From Dallia pectoralis (taxonomy: Eukaryota > Chordata > Actinopteri > Esociformes > Umbridae), in contig CM055739.1 in NCBI GenBank assembly GCA_029465975.1, positions 6,669,012 through 6,733,011 on the forward strand: a stretch of DNA of 64,000 bases. Reading direction: 5' to 3'. The position numbers were made by a program, and so were the translations under genes. Positions 13,273 to 25,583 of this stretch are shown piece by piece. Each line of letters opens with the position of its first letter. The first letter of the stretch is position 1. The notes beneath the pieces are model-generated. The model searched no databases and was not told the origin of the DNA. It was given only the letters and a program-made list of their open reading frames with translations.

Positions 13273-13302
13273 TGTGTGTGCGCGTGTGTGTGTGTGTGTC
13301 AG
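12942..13302. repeat. Long interrupted TG array
   Basis: (TG)n interrupted by CATGTCTG, CGAG and TTCC blocks over about 360 bp. Open frames on both strands are low-complexity artefacts. Confidence 0.95.
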
Positions 13303-14060
13303 TGCTGAATGGATGGCAGTTCTTGTGTTGTTTTGATTGGGCTGTGAAAACATCGTCATCATTGGATACTTCGTCTTGTGTGGCCTGACTGGTCTGTCTC
13401 AGTGTCTCTTCAACATACCATTTACAAGTCAAACATTTTGTCAGAAAACATCACTGACGGAGTGATTTGTTTCACCTATTTAACTCAAGGAAGATTAGAT
13501 TGTAGAGCAGTTAAAAATAAAAAATATCTTAAGATGTACATATTTTGATAAGTCAAGTGGAACATTCCAGTCATTCCCAGTAATAAACTCTAAACAGAGC
13601 CAGTGACGCCGCCCCTTTAAGACCCTGTCACCTTGTCTCTCTGAGATCGGTCACAAGTAGCTTACATTCTTTTTCTTCCAGTCATTTGACAGTTTAAAAA
13701 AGAGGTTAGAAAAAGTTATTTGCCGTTCCCAGGCGGAGAACCCTGTAAAGACTCTATTTTGGCTCACATATATAACTATTTTGGGTTCCATGTGATTTTA
13801 AATGTATTCAAAGGGCTGTGTATAATTACCCACTTGTGTGTTGATTTCTTTTCACAAGAATAATGTATTTTAAGTTGCTTTGTTTGATAGCATGTAGTTC
13901 ACAGTCCGTTTGGATTATGCAGCAATGTGTTCATTTTAAAGGCATTTGTTACTGAGTTCTGATCAATCAACTGTTTTGACCTTGTTGAACTTGTGGCAAC
14001 ATTTGACTGCCTAGAGTCTGTGGGAGTTTTACTTACCTACTCAAACAAGTCCTGAAGACA
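13303..14060. other. Non-coding, no recognised feature
   Basis: AT-rich unique-looking sequence without supported exons. Confidence 0.5.
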
Positions 14061-14063
14061 GAT

Positions 14064-14508
14064 CTGAGAAGTCTGGAGGTGCGGGAAGGGGTGGGTTAAG
14101 AGAAGTGTGGAGGGGTGAGGATGGACTTAAGAGAGGTGAGGACGGGTGAGGATGGAGTTAAGAGAAGTGTGGAGTTAGGTGGTGAGTAGGATGGCGTTAA
14201 GAGAGGTGAGGAGGGGTGAGGATGGAGTCAAGAGAGGTGAGGAGGGGTGAGGATGGAGTTAAGAGAGGTGAGGACGGGTGAGGATGGAGTTAAGAGAAGT
14301 GTGGAGTTAGGTGGTGAGTAGGATGGCGTTAAGAGAGGTGAGGAGGGGTGAGGATGGAGTCAAGAGAGGTGAGGAGGGGTGAGGATGGAGTTAAGAGAGG
14401 TGAGGAGGGGTGAGGATGGAGTTAAGAGAGGTGAGGATGGAGTTAAGAGAGGTGAGGAGGGGTGAGGATGGAGTTAAGAGAGGTGAGGAGGGGTGAGAAT
14501 GAGGTGGT
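14064..14508. repeat. 31-bp purine-rich minisatellite with higher-order structure
   Basis: About 14 units built on GAGGTGAGGAGGGGTGAGGA and TGGAGTTAAGA. A multi-unit block that includes a variant (GAAGTGTGGAGTTAGGTGGT) occurs twice, about 160 bp apart. One strand is almost pure purine. Confidence 0.9.
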
Positions 14509-15302
14509 GGAGGAGAGAGAAAGGCCCAAGATGTTGTCTAGTGAAGCTAAAAGTCATTTTGCCAAAAATAGTGTGTTGTTTTAAGCCAATGCCTGCCTGC
14601 TAATGTGCCACATGAAAATACCGGTCAGTTCCAGTCAAACTGAAGTGTCTTGATATTGTACAGAATCTGTGTGGAATCACTGCAGTACCACCCTCTACTA
14701 CAGGCAGGCAAGGTTTATGTGGTCCAATTCTTCAAACAGACACCAGGATTTGCCTTGAAAGGCATAATTTTTTGCTTTACTGTGCAGGGACAGAGGAAAA
14801 GATAGAAGATCCGGAGGCGTCGGCCAGACGAACAATGATGCAGCAGTACATGTGACCAAGAGGACCTGAGACATTCATCAGATTTTTTTTAAGATGCCAC
14901 CTAACAATCAGAATTGACATAGACATTCACAACTTCTCAGTGCAGCGGATCATTGGGTTGACAGCCGTGTATTTATCCGTGATATATGATATTATAGTTT
15001 GGCGGTTTCAGCTAAATGAAAGCCTGCCAGAACTTGTTGAATCATATCTCTTTTACACTGGACCACAATATAATATACTGTAGCCCACCGATATATTTTC
15101 TGATACCTTTAAGCTAATATAGCTGTCAAGAAGCACAGAGGAGGCAGCTCTAATGTGGCTCTAAATAGTGAGGAGACAAAATCACCTGGAATCTGAACAA
15201 CACACTACATTATTTTGTACGCATTCCCGGTTCTCAGTTCTCTCCTATTCCCTCTTACTTTATACTGTGTTTTCTTCTCGCTGTTCTCTCTCTCCTCTAC
15301 TG

Positions 15303-15338
<36 letters not shown>

Positions 15339-15979
15339 ACCCAAACCCACACACAGCCAGATGATAATACTGACTCATCCCTGGCAGGTTAAGAGAAACA
15401 CTTTGTTTTTATCTCAAACATATTATTTTACCTAGCTGACAAAAACACTTAGTTCTCTTGGCAGACACTAAGGGATACATTAAAAGTAATTATCTCGCTG
15501 ATGAATGAAGGAGGGGTACGGCGTCATGTTTTTAAGCTGTCATGTGTGGTCTCCTGGCATGTGTGCGTGCGTGTGTGTGTATATAGCCCAGCCCTGTCTA
15601 TTTGTGTCAGTTATTCGGACGTGTGAGGTATTTTGTTCACCCTCGGGTTGACACAGAATAACGGGGCCTTTAACAACAACATAAGCGCTAAACAAACAGG
15701 GGGCCTTTTTGGTAACTGGATCTGATGCTATCAGCTAATGCTGTGCGAGCTGTAGATGATGGCTTCTGTTTACCAATCACAGAGAGCGTGACCTATGACC
15801 CAGCCACTTGACCTCTGGGTTCCAGCCCGGATCCACTCGGCATTAATTTGCACGCTGCTTAGGAAAGATGCGTGCATTCATGTTTGAGTATGAGGACTCA
15901 TCGAAAAGATGGCACTCCCTACATATATTATATGTTGATGTAAACATCAGAAAGACTCCGGTTTCATCTGAATGCAGAA
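14509..15979. other. Gene-free stretch left of inhbb
   Basis: Contains a CA run at about 15304-15336. A TGTG/TATA-rich spot lies near 15560-15585. No exons or RNA genes supported. Confidence 0.45.
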
Positions 15980-17611
15980 TAAGACATTTATTTTTCAACA
16001 ATTACAAATAATGAAATATTTTAAAATCATATTTATATCTTACAGTAGCTGTACAGAGATGACACGTTCGATTCTAAACGGCATGTTTGATTCTAAATGA
16101 TTTGTTTGATTCTAAGTGACTTGTTTTGGTTCTAAATGACTTGTTTGATTCTAAGTGACTTGTTTTGATTCTAAATGACTTGTTTGATTCTAAATGATTC
16201 TGGAACACGAACTGAACTAGAAAACCTACGAGTATTTACGTCATGAAAAAATATGAAATATTTCATTTGTCTATCGATACAAAATAGAAAAAAGAGATTT
16301 AACTGAAAATGGAATCCCTCATATATACCCTGATGCAGTGCTTAGGCCTCTTTACTGGTCAGAGTATTTTACAAAAAATATGATCTTATAATAGCAACAA
16401 AACAAAAACACATTGGCCTCTTTGGTTCCATCATTAGGTATAACACATTTGAACAGAACTCAATTTGCTTTCTATAAAAATAACTTTTTTTTAATGGCAG
16501 TTTCATTATTTTATAACTAATCACGCAACTTTTCAGTGCAAACATTGTAACAACCATCGCCCTGAAGAAGTAGCGAAAGATTCCATTTCAAGTATTGGTA
16601 ACAGTTCATCCCCAAGACTTCAGGTTCAGAGTGTCTGGCGTCTGTGGGTCAATACTATACATTGCATAGCTCACGCGGCACTTATTTCCCGACGGGATGG
16701 TGAGCATGGGTCACAACGTACTCTAAAGGCATTTCGATAACTACAAGTGCTATTCAATGTGCATTTGGGAGTGCTACGCTGCACCGATGCTTCAACAATA
16801 TGGCATCTCTCAGGGATGATGTTCCGCTGCCCGGACTTCTTCCTTTTGAAAGAAGGCAGGATTCGAAATAACTTTAGAAATGCAGGTGAAAGTCTATTCT
16901 CTATTGTCGCTGTGACGCATCAACGCCGGAACTCGCGGATTCATCGTCGAGCTTTTGATTTTCTGTCCACTCCGCCAGTTTAAAAACGTATTTGATTGCT
17001 TGATTCGTGGCCGTGAGAGGGAGACAGTTTGATATAAAAATGGGATTGTCCACAAGATGTGTAACTTGGATGTTGGGAAGTGCTGATGTTGTACTACAAG
17101 TGAGTTGTCAGTGCTTTAACTGTAGGCTTTATTTAAAGAGGCATGGTTGGAATTGGCTGTCGAGGGAACCTCATTCATTACTTTTCTCCGGTTCTTTCCA
17201 CCTTTGTCAGAGTATAGAAATAGAACTCTCAGTTTTCAGAATAGGAATGGCAATCTTGGAAATGTACATAGCACAATGAGTACCATTTATTTCAAATCCC
17301 TTTGATAAAAACACCTAAATTAGTTTGCAAACAAGTGTTTACAAAAATGGGATTAAATCGTGTGTTCATATGTTGGCAGAAAGAATAAAGACGTCGACCC
17401 ATATAAAATTATTAATAAACATAAATATATTTACAAGTGTTTGTGCGAGCACGTGTGAAAAATTTGTGTCTGGAATATGTGTGAATGAATGCAACCGTGT
17501 GTGTGTGTGTGTGTGTATGTGTGCGCATGTGACTCATATCTGTCCATAAATATTACTTTGCTTTCTCAAATAGTGTTCGTGTCTTTTCGCCTTGACAAAA
17601 GTAACCTGGCC
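15980..17611 (-). other. inhbb: Probable inhbb 3' untranslated region
   Basis: AT-rich sequence follows the inhbb stop with no coding potential. An AATAAA signal on the minus strand (15987-15992) would give a 3'UTR of about 1.6 kb, which is plausible for this gene. It contains a short TG run (about 17494-17520) and a tandem set of about seven imperfect 20-bp units built on TGATTCTAAATGACTTGTT (about 16063-16197). The 3' end is inferred from the signal alone. Confidence 0.4.
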
Positions 17612-20600
17612 TCAGGCACAGCCACACTCCTCCACTATCATATTGGGCACGTCCCGTTTGACGATGTTGTACTCGTCGTCGAAGTAAAGCATCGACATGG
17701 TGCTGAGTTTCGTGGGGATGCAGCAGGAGTTCATTGAGCCGGGACTCATCCCCCTCATCCGGTACTGATTCACCACGGCCGTGTGGAAGGAGGACGCCGA
17801 CCCCGGCACGCCGGCCATGTACGCCGGGCAGTTCCCCTCGCAGTAGTTCCCGAAGTACCCCGACGGGGCGATGATCCAGTCGTTCCAGCCAATCAGGCGG
17901 AAGTCTATGTAGAACTGCTGGCGGCAGCACAGGCCGCTGGTACCCTCGCACTCCAGGCCCCTCTTGCGGATGCGGTGCTTGTTGTCCGCCTGGCGCGCCT
18001 GGACGACCAAGAACGGCCGGTGGGACTCGTCGTTCTGGTTCATCAGCAGCGGCGACACGGACGCGTCCTCGCAGCCGTCGCAGCGCACGTCCAGGTTCTG
18101 CCGCCGCTCGCCCTTCGCGAACGCCATCTGGACGGCGTCGGTCAGCGGGAACGTGTGCCAGCCGCTCCGTTTCAGCTCCAGGCGCTTCTCCACCATGTTC
18201 CACTTGCTCCCCAGGCCGGGCTCCTGGTAGTACACCTTGACCGCCACTTTTCTCCGCGGGCCCTTCTCCAAGGTGTTGGGGAGCAGGCGGAAGTACAGCC
18301 ACAGGGTGGCCTGGGTCACGTACAGGTGCTGGTTGCCCTCGTTGGAGATCAGGAAGAACAGGCTGGACTTGGACGAGACCAGCTCGTCTGGGAAAGACAG
18401 GAAACGGATTGGGAGAACGTCAGTTTGATGATTAAAAAAAGAGGAGGCAGACAAAAATGTGTTGGCAAGCAAAAAGGTTATAAGGGTTCCCTGTCTTTCA
18501 AAGAATATATTTTTTATTGGACAATGGGTATGTGAGATATATATCAAACACACAAGGTGGAACCAAGATTGGCTTATTAGTTCAACTGTTGGACAATAAT
18601 ATCAGAGACAATTCTGGCCTAAAAATGAATATTAAGAACACATGTACCAAGTGTTGACATGTATGGGTCAGAGTTAGAGCTCTAATATAACTAGTGTAGG
18701 GTCAGCGTTAGAACTCTATTGTAACTAGTGTAGGGTCAGAGTTAGAGGTCTAATATAACTAGTGTAGGGTCAGAGTTAGAGCTCTAATATAACTAGTGTA
18801 GGGTCAGAGTTAGAGCTCTAATATAACTAGTGTATGGTCAGAGTTAGAGCTCTATTATAACTAGTGTAGGGGCAGAGTTAGAACTCTAATATACTCTAAT
18901 ACAACTAGTGTAGGGTCAGAGTTAGAACTCTATTATAACTAGTGTATAGTCAGAGTTAGAGCTCTTATATAGCTAGTGTAGTGTCAGAATTAGAACCTTA
19001 ATATAACTAGTGTAGGGTCAGAGATAGAACTCTAATATAACTAGTGTATAGTCATTGTTAGAGCTCTAATAGTGTCAGAGTTAGAACTCTATTATAACTA
19101 GTGTAGTGTCAGAGTTAGCATTTTAATATAACTAGTTAGAACTCTAATACAACCCAGTACTTAAAACATGACCAAACCAACTCCTGCACACAGCTACACT
19201 TAGACACCTCTACTCTTACACTTATACAAACCTATCTGTCTGTCAGCCCGTTCTGCCTCCCTGCTCTGACCGATCTCCCTGCTGCCTACAGTGATGGGAC
19301 CATACCTGGGCGTACCTAGGCCCAGTCATCAGCCATTGGCTGTAACTGCCTGCCTGGCCTGCCCCGGCGAGTCTCCACAAAACAACACAGGTAATCTCCA
19401 TGTCGTTACTCAACTCAAAAGACTCACAGACCGCTATAGATCACACTGTGATGTCAGCACAAGAACCGGCCCAGATTGGCGGCGCAGCTGTCAAGACATG
19501 ACCAGCAACACATTGCTGAGACATAATGACTCCAGGTTGAAAGTAATGTTCTGTTTTTTCTATGGCCAACTTTCATGTCATTGTAACAGTGAGTGCAGTT
19601 ATTGCTTCTCAAAGCGTTATCCAAAGTTCTCCACTGTGAGCAAGGGGTGAAGTTACCTCAGATTGTGGAACACATTAATCCCTGATAAAATACATCCAAT
19701 TAGAAAGTGATTTGTCAGGGAGCGGCGTCAGTCTCCGAACAGCAAACAAGAGTCGCAGAGTGACTGCCCAGAGTAACTACATCGCAACCTGACATTGTGG
19801 CGTCTTTGTCGAGAAGCACCAGTGTATAATCCCAGAGGTTTTAGCGGCCGGATGACATACCAGCACGATAGCGACACGCCACAGCGCGGCAATGAAACAA
19901 AAGCTTCTCATTAGAACCATAGAGCCCGTTCCTTACACCCTGAATTCTAATACGGAACAGTGCATTGGGGCTCACAATTCCATTTCACTCTACATTCAGC
20001 GTGCGCCGTCCCAACACAAAGCACTGGCCTTATGTAGATGGCCTGCTATTTTAAAAGGCGACCATCGTATAGCTGGAGGTACCGGGATTCTCCATTCAGA
20101 TGATAATTCTGCATGGCTAAACAGATTGGTTTTGTTTGTACACATTTTTTTAGGGTGGTGGTGGGGGGGGTGGTAGATAGGCTTTATGTGAGAAGCACCA
20201 TGTCCAGGGTTGGTTTCGATCAGCTCATCAACGCCAGTCGTGTTGAAGAGATGCACAGCTGGCTAGAGAAAATACGATGGTGACTTTACTGGTCCAAAGA
20301 CTAAACAGGGCCGGCACCTGGATACGTTACATAAAAGGGATAACGGCCACTAGGGGGCCCCTGGATAACAAATATACTGTACATTATCATGATCTCCAGA
20401 GGGCCCCATAGGTTTTGTAAGTCATTCATCCTCAAATGACCTATTATCATGACATAAATCATGGCAAAATGAGGAAAGTTGAATGAATGTATTTTTTGTG
20501 TTATTTAAATATTCCATTTTGTTATTACAAAAAACATCAATAGGACGAATTTGGATCCACCCTGCAGTGGTACATGAGCACCGGTGGCAGAATTAAAATT

Positions 20601-22082
20601 AAATCAAAGAAAATATATCTTAACATTTAAAAATAAATTTGACCACTATTTTGACCACATATTTAGGATGTAAATGTTCTTTGATAAATGGCATCTCAAC
20701 CCCCTGGCAAATAATTTGAATTTTAGAGCAGGATATTTCCTAAACCACCCATGTTGACTCTGCTGTCAAGTTTAGGGGCCACTAAAACACTTTGCTATGA
20801 CTTGCGGGCCCCAAATACAGAATATCACATAGAGTCTCCCAGAAGCTATAGCCGGCACTGAAAATAAGATGCAACCTGCTACAGTTTGATTTGAATACAC
20901 GTGGGCCCAAGCAGGTGGCATCGTTGATCATTTCCAGTCCCCCTTTAAGAATCTAAGCAAATTGTTATGTGAGCTTGTCTCAGTGCCACGACCAGCTGGC
21001 ATCAACCCTGGGTAATACAGCCAACTGGCAGGGAGGGCACTGAGGCAGGGAGCAGGCAACCTAACTGAACCTACCACTGAACCTACCTACACAAATGGAA
21101 AATACTTAGTATCGGACTGTTTTTTTATTATGCGTATTTAGGAAGACAAATCATTTGACGTTTTTTTTGGCTTGTGAATGGCATTACTTTTGTATGGGAA
21201 AACGTGACATTCTCTTTGGATGTTCTTCGTTTAAATAGGAGATACACGTTATTGATGTATCTTTGGGGGTGTGGTTGAAAAATAATAATTTTTGCATCTC
21301 TGCTTTTGCAGAGATATATACTGTATATCCTCACACACACGCACGCGCGCACACACACACACACGCACACACACACACACACGCGCACACACGACCACCA
21401 TTAAAAGACTAAATGGCATCTGCATAAGCTTGTTTCTGATTTGTTCTTTCCTTACAAATAACCTTAAAATACATCGTAAAACATACTGAGATAATGCTAC
21501 CGGCCAACATGTGACCTTCTTGTGTTGACATGGTTAACCCTCTCTGCGCCTGCAGCTCCAAAGCATCACCACCGTGATCAACTTTACGCATCGGATCTAA
21601 CTTGTCCAGCACATAGAGTGTTTTATTGGTGTTTCTACTAGATGTTAAAGCATTGATCAGTACACACCTGTCTCTGCAAAACTGATGATCTCTGAGCTTT
21701 CCTCCAGCACCTCGTTGGCATTGCTGGTCGCGTGTCCGTCCAGATTCGGGATCTCGACCCTCCCGTCTTCGCGCACCTTACCGGCGTGGAGTTTCCGCAG
21801 CGCAGTCACCATCGCCGCCTTCGGGACGGGATGGGTGATGTTGGGTCTCTGCCTCATTTGTAACCGGCTCAGGATGTGCCTCTTCACCGCCTCCAGAAAG
21901 TCACCGTCCATACGCCCCGACTCCTCGGGCTGCCCGATGCCGCACGAAGTGCACGTTTCCTGGGCCACTGAAAGCTTCTCGGCTCCCGGCAAAGAGTGCC
22001 ATGATCCCGGCGCAGGGTCTTTGCATCCGACCGACACCACACAAGCAACTAATAATGTCACTCTGAAGTTGGACATTTTCAT
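17612..22082 (-). CDS. inhbb: Inhibin/activin beta-B chain precursor, two coding exons
   Basis: Coding exons are 22082-21668 and 18387-17612. The donor is CAG|GTGTGT and the acceptor ends TTTCCCAG; joining gives 396 residues with no break. The product is a secreted TGF-beta family subunit that forms activin B (homodimer) or inhibin B (with the alpha subunit). A hydrophobic signal peptide covers about residues 6-20 (VTLLVACVVSVGC). The propeptide runs to a furin-type site RIRKR at about residue 281. The mature domain is 115 residues, the same length as human, and has all nine cysteines, including CC, CEGNCP, SCCIP and the terminal EECGCA. Near-identity to human beta-B through IDFRLIGWNDWIIAP and the last 35 residues separates it from beta-A. 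The start is the first of two close ATGs (22082 and 22076); either keeps the signal peptide. The 3.3 kb intron holds tandem repeats and a hAT-like element. Confidence 0.97.
18655..19155. repeat. 34-bp minisatellite in the inhbb intron
   Basis: About 14 imperfect copies of a 34-bp unit built on GTGTAGGGTCAGAGTTAGAG and CTCTAATATAACTA. Copies differ by substitutions and small deletions, so the array is not recently homogenised. It begins about 270 bp inside the intron from the exon 2 acceptor. Confidence 0.9.
20306..20870. mobile_element. Decayed non-autonomous hAT-like element
   Basis: A 565-bp interval in the inhbb intron is bounded by short inverted ends: CAGGGCCGGCA on the left and, reverse complemented, CAGTGCCGGCT on the right. 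CAGGGCCGGC-type ends are typical of hAT-family elements. The flanking 8-mers AGACTAAA and AAAATAAG agree at 5 of 8 positions, compatible with an aged 8-bp target duplication. There is no transposase frame inside. Confidence 0.45.
21328..21396. repeat. CA/CG microsatellite
   Basis: Alternating purine-pyrimidine ACAC/GCGC run in the inhbb intron, about 270 bp from the exon 1 donor. It is of the kind that can adopt Z-DNA. Confidence 0.85.
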
Positions 22083-23639
22083 TGTGAAAACAAAAAAAGA
22101 GAATAATGTAGGCCTATTAATAATTTCAAGTGCAAGATACCGAAAATGTGTTTATTTATATAGGCAAATAAATGTACAGATTTGTTTTCTGTGAAATATA
22201 GGCTATATTCTCTTGGTTAGGAGTCCTGTGTTTGAAGGAAAGGCGATTGCGAATGAAAAAAAAATACAAAAATAAGTAAAATCCTGTTAGTCCGTTTAAG
22301 TTGTGAGGAGGAGCATTCAATTTGACTTACTGCACCAAGTCCGACTGCTTTACTTTACCCTTTCAATGTATAAAAACGGGTAGGCTACCATGTATATCAT
22401 CAGTCATTGGACTTTCACGCCATGGCTTGATTGAACTGCAATGAGCATCATCTAGAAACCCTATAGACAAACTAAAGGAAAAGACAACCACCCATCGGGT
22501 CGATCAATCAAAGTGAACATATATTCCAAAGGAGAGAGCAAGCTGAAAATGTGCTCAAATAACTTAGATCACAATGTGCAGTTTGCCACTTGCTTTGACG
22601 TGTTCCTCCCGTGAGTGTTCCTGTGCGAATCCTTGTAACTTCTTGATATGAAATTGTCCTGCAATAATAGGCTACGTGAGCACGGAGAGCTTTGATGATC
22701 GGACGAACCTTTATTCCCTCGCCATCTCGACCTACTCCATACACTGAAAGTTTTTATAGGAGTTAAAACCACGTGGGACGCCCCACCAAGTCCTCTCGTC
22801 TTCTGGCCAGATTGCGCAGGGGGTTAAAATATATAAATTATGACGGACACATTATAGCCTTTTTAAGGCTACGAGCTGTGCTCTATTTAAGTAATGCATA
22901 GTCCGCAATGCATGGGGTTACCTACCCTAATATCAGTAATATGTTTTTATACTGTATATTCATATGTCAATTAAGGTAAGAAATTCATTATACAAGCGAA
23001 GATATTTACAAAAGACATTTTTTTATTATATGCTGTCCAAAGGTGACATTTTGAACCTGCATGTCCTTTCATCAGAAAGTGGAGTAATAAAAATAGACAA
23101 TAAAACATTGTCATTATATACATATTTTTGTTGCGGGAACCACTACATAGTTACCATAAACATACCATAAACCTACATGTGTTGGCAACAACACTAAGGT
23201 AATATTTCCACCCCGAAGAGGTCTTTCGAACAGAAAGAAAACAGACCAACGGCAGGCGATTCTTCGGGTTTCATTCTAATGAGTGAATATTGGACAATAA
23301 TAATGTTAGTATATGTATATACGAATACAAAGTACATAACAGTATTATATATATTGGACAAGTCACACAATACCGTATTATACAATCCTCAATATACCCA
23401 GAGGTATGTGAATGACCAACCTATTTATTCACCCATTTAAAATGCGCCTAGTATACAGGGATACTGTGATGGATCCGATCAAATACAAAGTTATTCAATG
23501 CTGCCACCTATCCTTTACTCTGAACGTTACACGCAGCCAGGCAATAATATCAAAATACCAGATACATGCGCCAATGAAGTAGAATACAAGCTCAACATAC
23601 ATGTGTTATTATTGTATTCTATGCGCATTGTTTTGCCCT
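22083..23639. other. inhbb upstream region
   Basis: Probably holds the inhbb 5'UTR and promoter in its first 700 bp. The rest is AT-rich, with no supported gene. Confidence 0.4.
22700..22776 (-). promoter_or_regulatory. inhbb: Candidate inhbb core promoter: E-box and TATA box
   Basis: On the minus strand a CCACGTGG E-box/G-box (core 22770-22775) lies about 12 bp upstream of CCTATAAAAAC (TATA core 22751-22758). A start about 25-30 bases further on would give a 5'UTR of about 640 bases to the ATG at 22082. Mammalian INHBB promoters are usually described as GC-rich and TATA-less, so this is a positional inference only. Confidence 0.3.
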
Positions 23640-23900
23640 TGAAGGCTACCAATCAATAAAATGTATTTTATAAAGCCCTTTTAACAATAAAGTTGTAACA
23701 AAGTGCTTTTACAAACACCCAGCCTGAAAACAACATAGATCAACACATATCAACAAGTTGGTTAGGAAAAACTCCTAGATGGGTGGAATTTAGGAAGAAA
23801 CCTAAGATCTGAGGGGTGGCCTGTCCTCTTCTGGCTGAACGTATAATAGTTTAGTATAATAATTATTAAATGCATTTTTTAAAGGCAGAAAGTCTGATAA
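23640..23900. mobile_element. Degenerate dispersed repeat of a salmonid/pike-type family
   Basis: The ordered phrases TTTATAAAGCCCTTTT, GTAACAAAGTGCTTTTACA, ACCCAGCCTGAAAACAAC, TAGGAAAAACTCCTAGA, GGAAGAAACCTAAGATC and GAGGGGTGGCCTGTCCTCTT match a very abundant dispersed repeat that I recognise from salmonid-type genomes. It is probably the 3' portion of a retroelement. The family name cannot be given from the sequence alone. Confidence 0.55.
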
Positions 23901-24814
23901 AATAGAAAAATACAGATCTAATACAGTCAGAAAGGAGGGTAAGGAGGGTTGGACAGATTGGAAGCCAAAACGTAGCATCCATGAAAAAAGGTCATTTGAA
24001 AGATTTTTTTTCACCTTATTAATAGTCTGCGATATATAGACTATTACGTTTTTTTACTTACCATCATAAAAATGTAGCGTATAGTGCAAATTATTAATTA
24101 ATTAAATATAATTAAATTCCAAGTTATGTTATTATGGCTGCTAAGTGGCACCCAGTAGGTTATAGGGGCCCCCGGTCCACTATGACATCACATCCTGTTA
24201 AGCGTTATTGTTTTTTTACTCCACGTCCGGGAGTGGTCAAACACATCCGTGTTTGCGGCTGGCAGTAAGTGGGACTTGCCCTTTACTTTTGCATTCTCCA
24301 CTTTCCATGCTTTATGCCGGATTACAGCCGAGATAAACCCTCAAACTAAGTACAAGGTGAGACTTCTACCGAGATATCCGAATCAGGGTTTGGTGATCGT
24401 AATATATTGGTGGTCAAGCATATTTTCGCATTTGTGCTCTCACGTCTGTTGATTGATATCCATGAAGGCCAGTGTTTGGATTTTCTAAACGTCATATTAT
24501 CCAATCGAGACCTGCTGCGTGGGAGAAAGAGGCAAGTCCAGGAGTGTATCAGGGAGAAAGTGTCAGAAGTCTCCGAAAGACCCCCTTTAACTCTCCTTTG
24601 TTGTTGTGTTAACTTAGCCTGTTGAAAATAAATGTCCAATGTCACACGTTCAGAATGTTTTCGAAGTGCCTTTGCCAAAGCGTCGAGTCTTTTGGGCTTT
24701 GCCTCTACCCACTAGCATTTAGACAGTTTCTCCCAATCTTACTTCGACACCCAATCATGCCCTGTCAGGATGGATGGGAGGCATTGGTGAACTGCAATGT
24801 TCAGGTCACCCTAC

Positions 24815-25165
24815 AAAGTTAAATCAGAGTCAACCCTGGGATTTGGCCGAGCCTCTCGAGGACATTCTGTTTTGTTCGAAAGCTTCTCTTAGTCTTGTCT
24901 GTGTGCCTCACGTTGTCGTTGTGCTGAAGGAACACTCCGGTTCGAGGTCCTTTGTCCTTTGTATGCTGTTTTCTATCAAGATATTTTAGTATGTTGCTCT
25001 GTTCGCCTGTCCCCCAATCCTGAACAGTCTTTAAGTCCCTGCGGCTGAGAAGCAACCTCAGAGCATGACACTCCCACCACGTGCTTCACTGTATGGATGG
25101 TAACTCCCAGGTGATAAGCAATACCTTGTTTTTGCCGCATGTATAGCTGGGCCTTCATCCCTGAT
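24815..25165 (-). pseudogene. Relic of a Tc1-like transposase
   Basis: Minus-strand frames contain fragments in the right order for a Tc1/mariner transposase. IHTVKHVVGVSCSEV corresponds to the usual VKHGGGSIMLWGCF block, VFLQHNDNVRHTDKT to the FQQDNDPKHTAKT catalytic block, and NVLERLGQIPGL to NVLEWPSQSPDLNP. Frames shift between the blocks and there are stops, so it is dead. Terminal repeats were not found. Confidence 0.75.
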
Positions 25166-25397
25166 TGATTGGTTTTAGCCGTATTGGAACCGACAATGGT
25201 TTTATGTCATATGTCCTTTACTCAGAAGTGACTTGGCTCCGGTAACGCTAACATGATGACCTGCTTTGTGGAGTGCTTTTTTTGCGCATCTCCTTGATCA
25301 AAACTTTTCCTGCTGAAAAGTCTTGGTGGTTCCCAATGATAAAGCTGGCTTTGATCCTGGAAACTTTGAATGCTTTAGCAATTTAATATATTTTCAT

Positions 25398-25583
25398 ATA
25401 TATTTATTTACTTTCTGTATGTACCCTACTCTACTGTAATAACTTAAAACTGTTTTCTTTTGGGGGAAGTTCTAGGCGATCAGTGGTGCTTAAAAAGGAA
25501 ATACTTTTGTTTTGAACTTCCCCCAAAATAATACAGTTTTAGAGAATACAGTAGAGCAGGGTACATTCAGAAAGTAAATATAT
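25398..25583. mobile_element. Fold-back inverted repeat, MITE-like
   Basis: The arm at 25398-25472 and the arm at 25514-25583 are inverted copies of each other with roughly 85% identity, separated by about 41 bp. Shared blocks include TACTTTCTG(T/A)ATGTACCCT, CTCTACTGTA and TTTTGGGGGAAGTTC. There is no coding content. It may be a MITE or paired transposon ends. Confidence 0.7.

Noticed and set aside
12588..13432. Several 110-210 codon frames over the TG array
   Set aside because: Low-complexity dinucleotide translation on both strands.
17783..18535. 250-codon plus-strand frame
   Set aside because: Antisense shadow of inhbb exon 2, a GC-rich exon with few stops.
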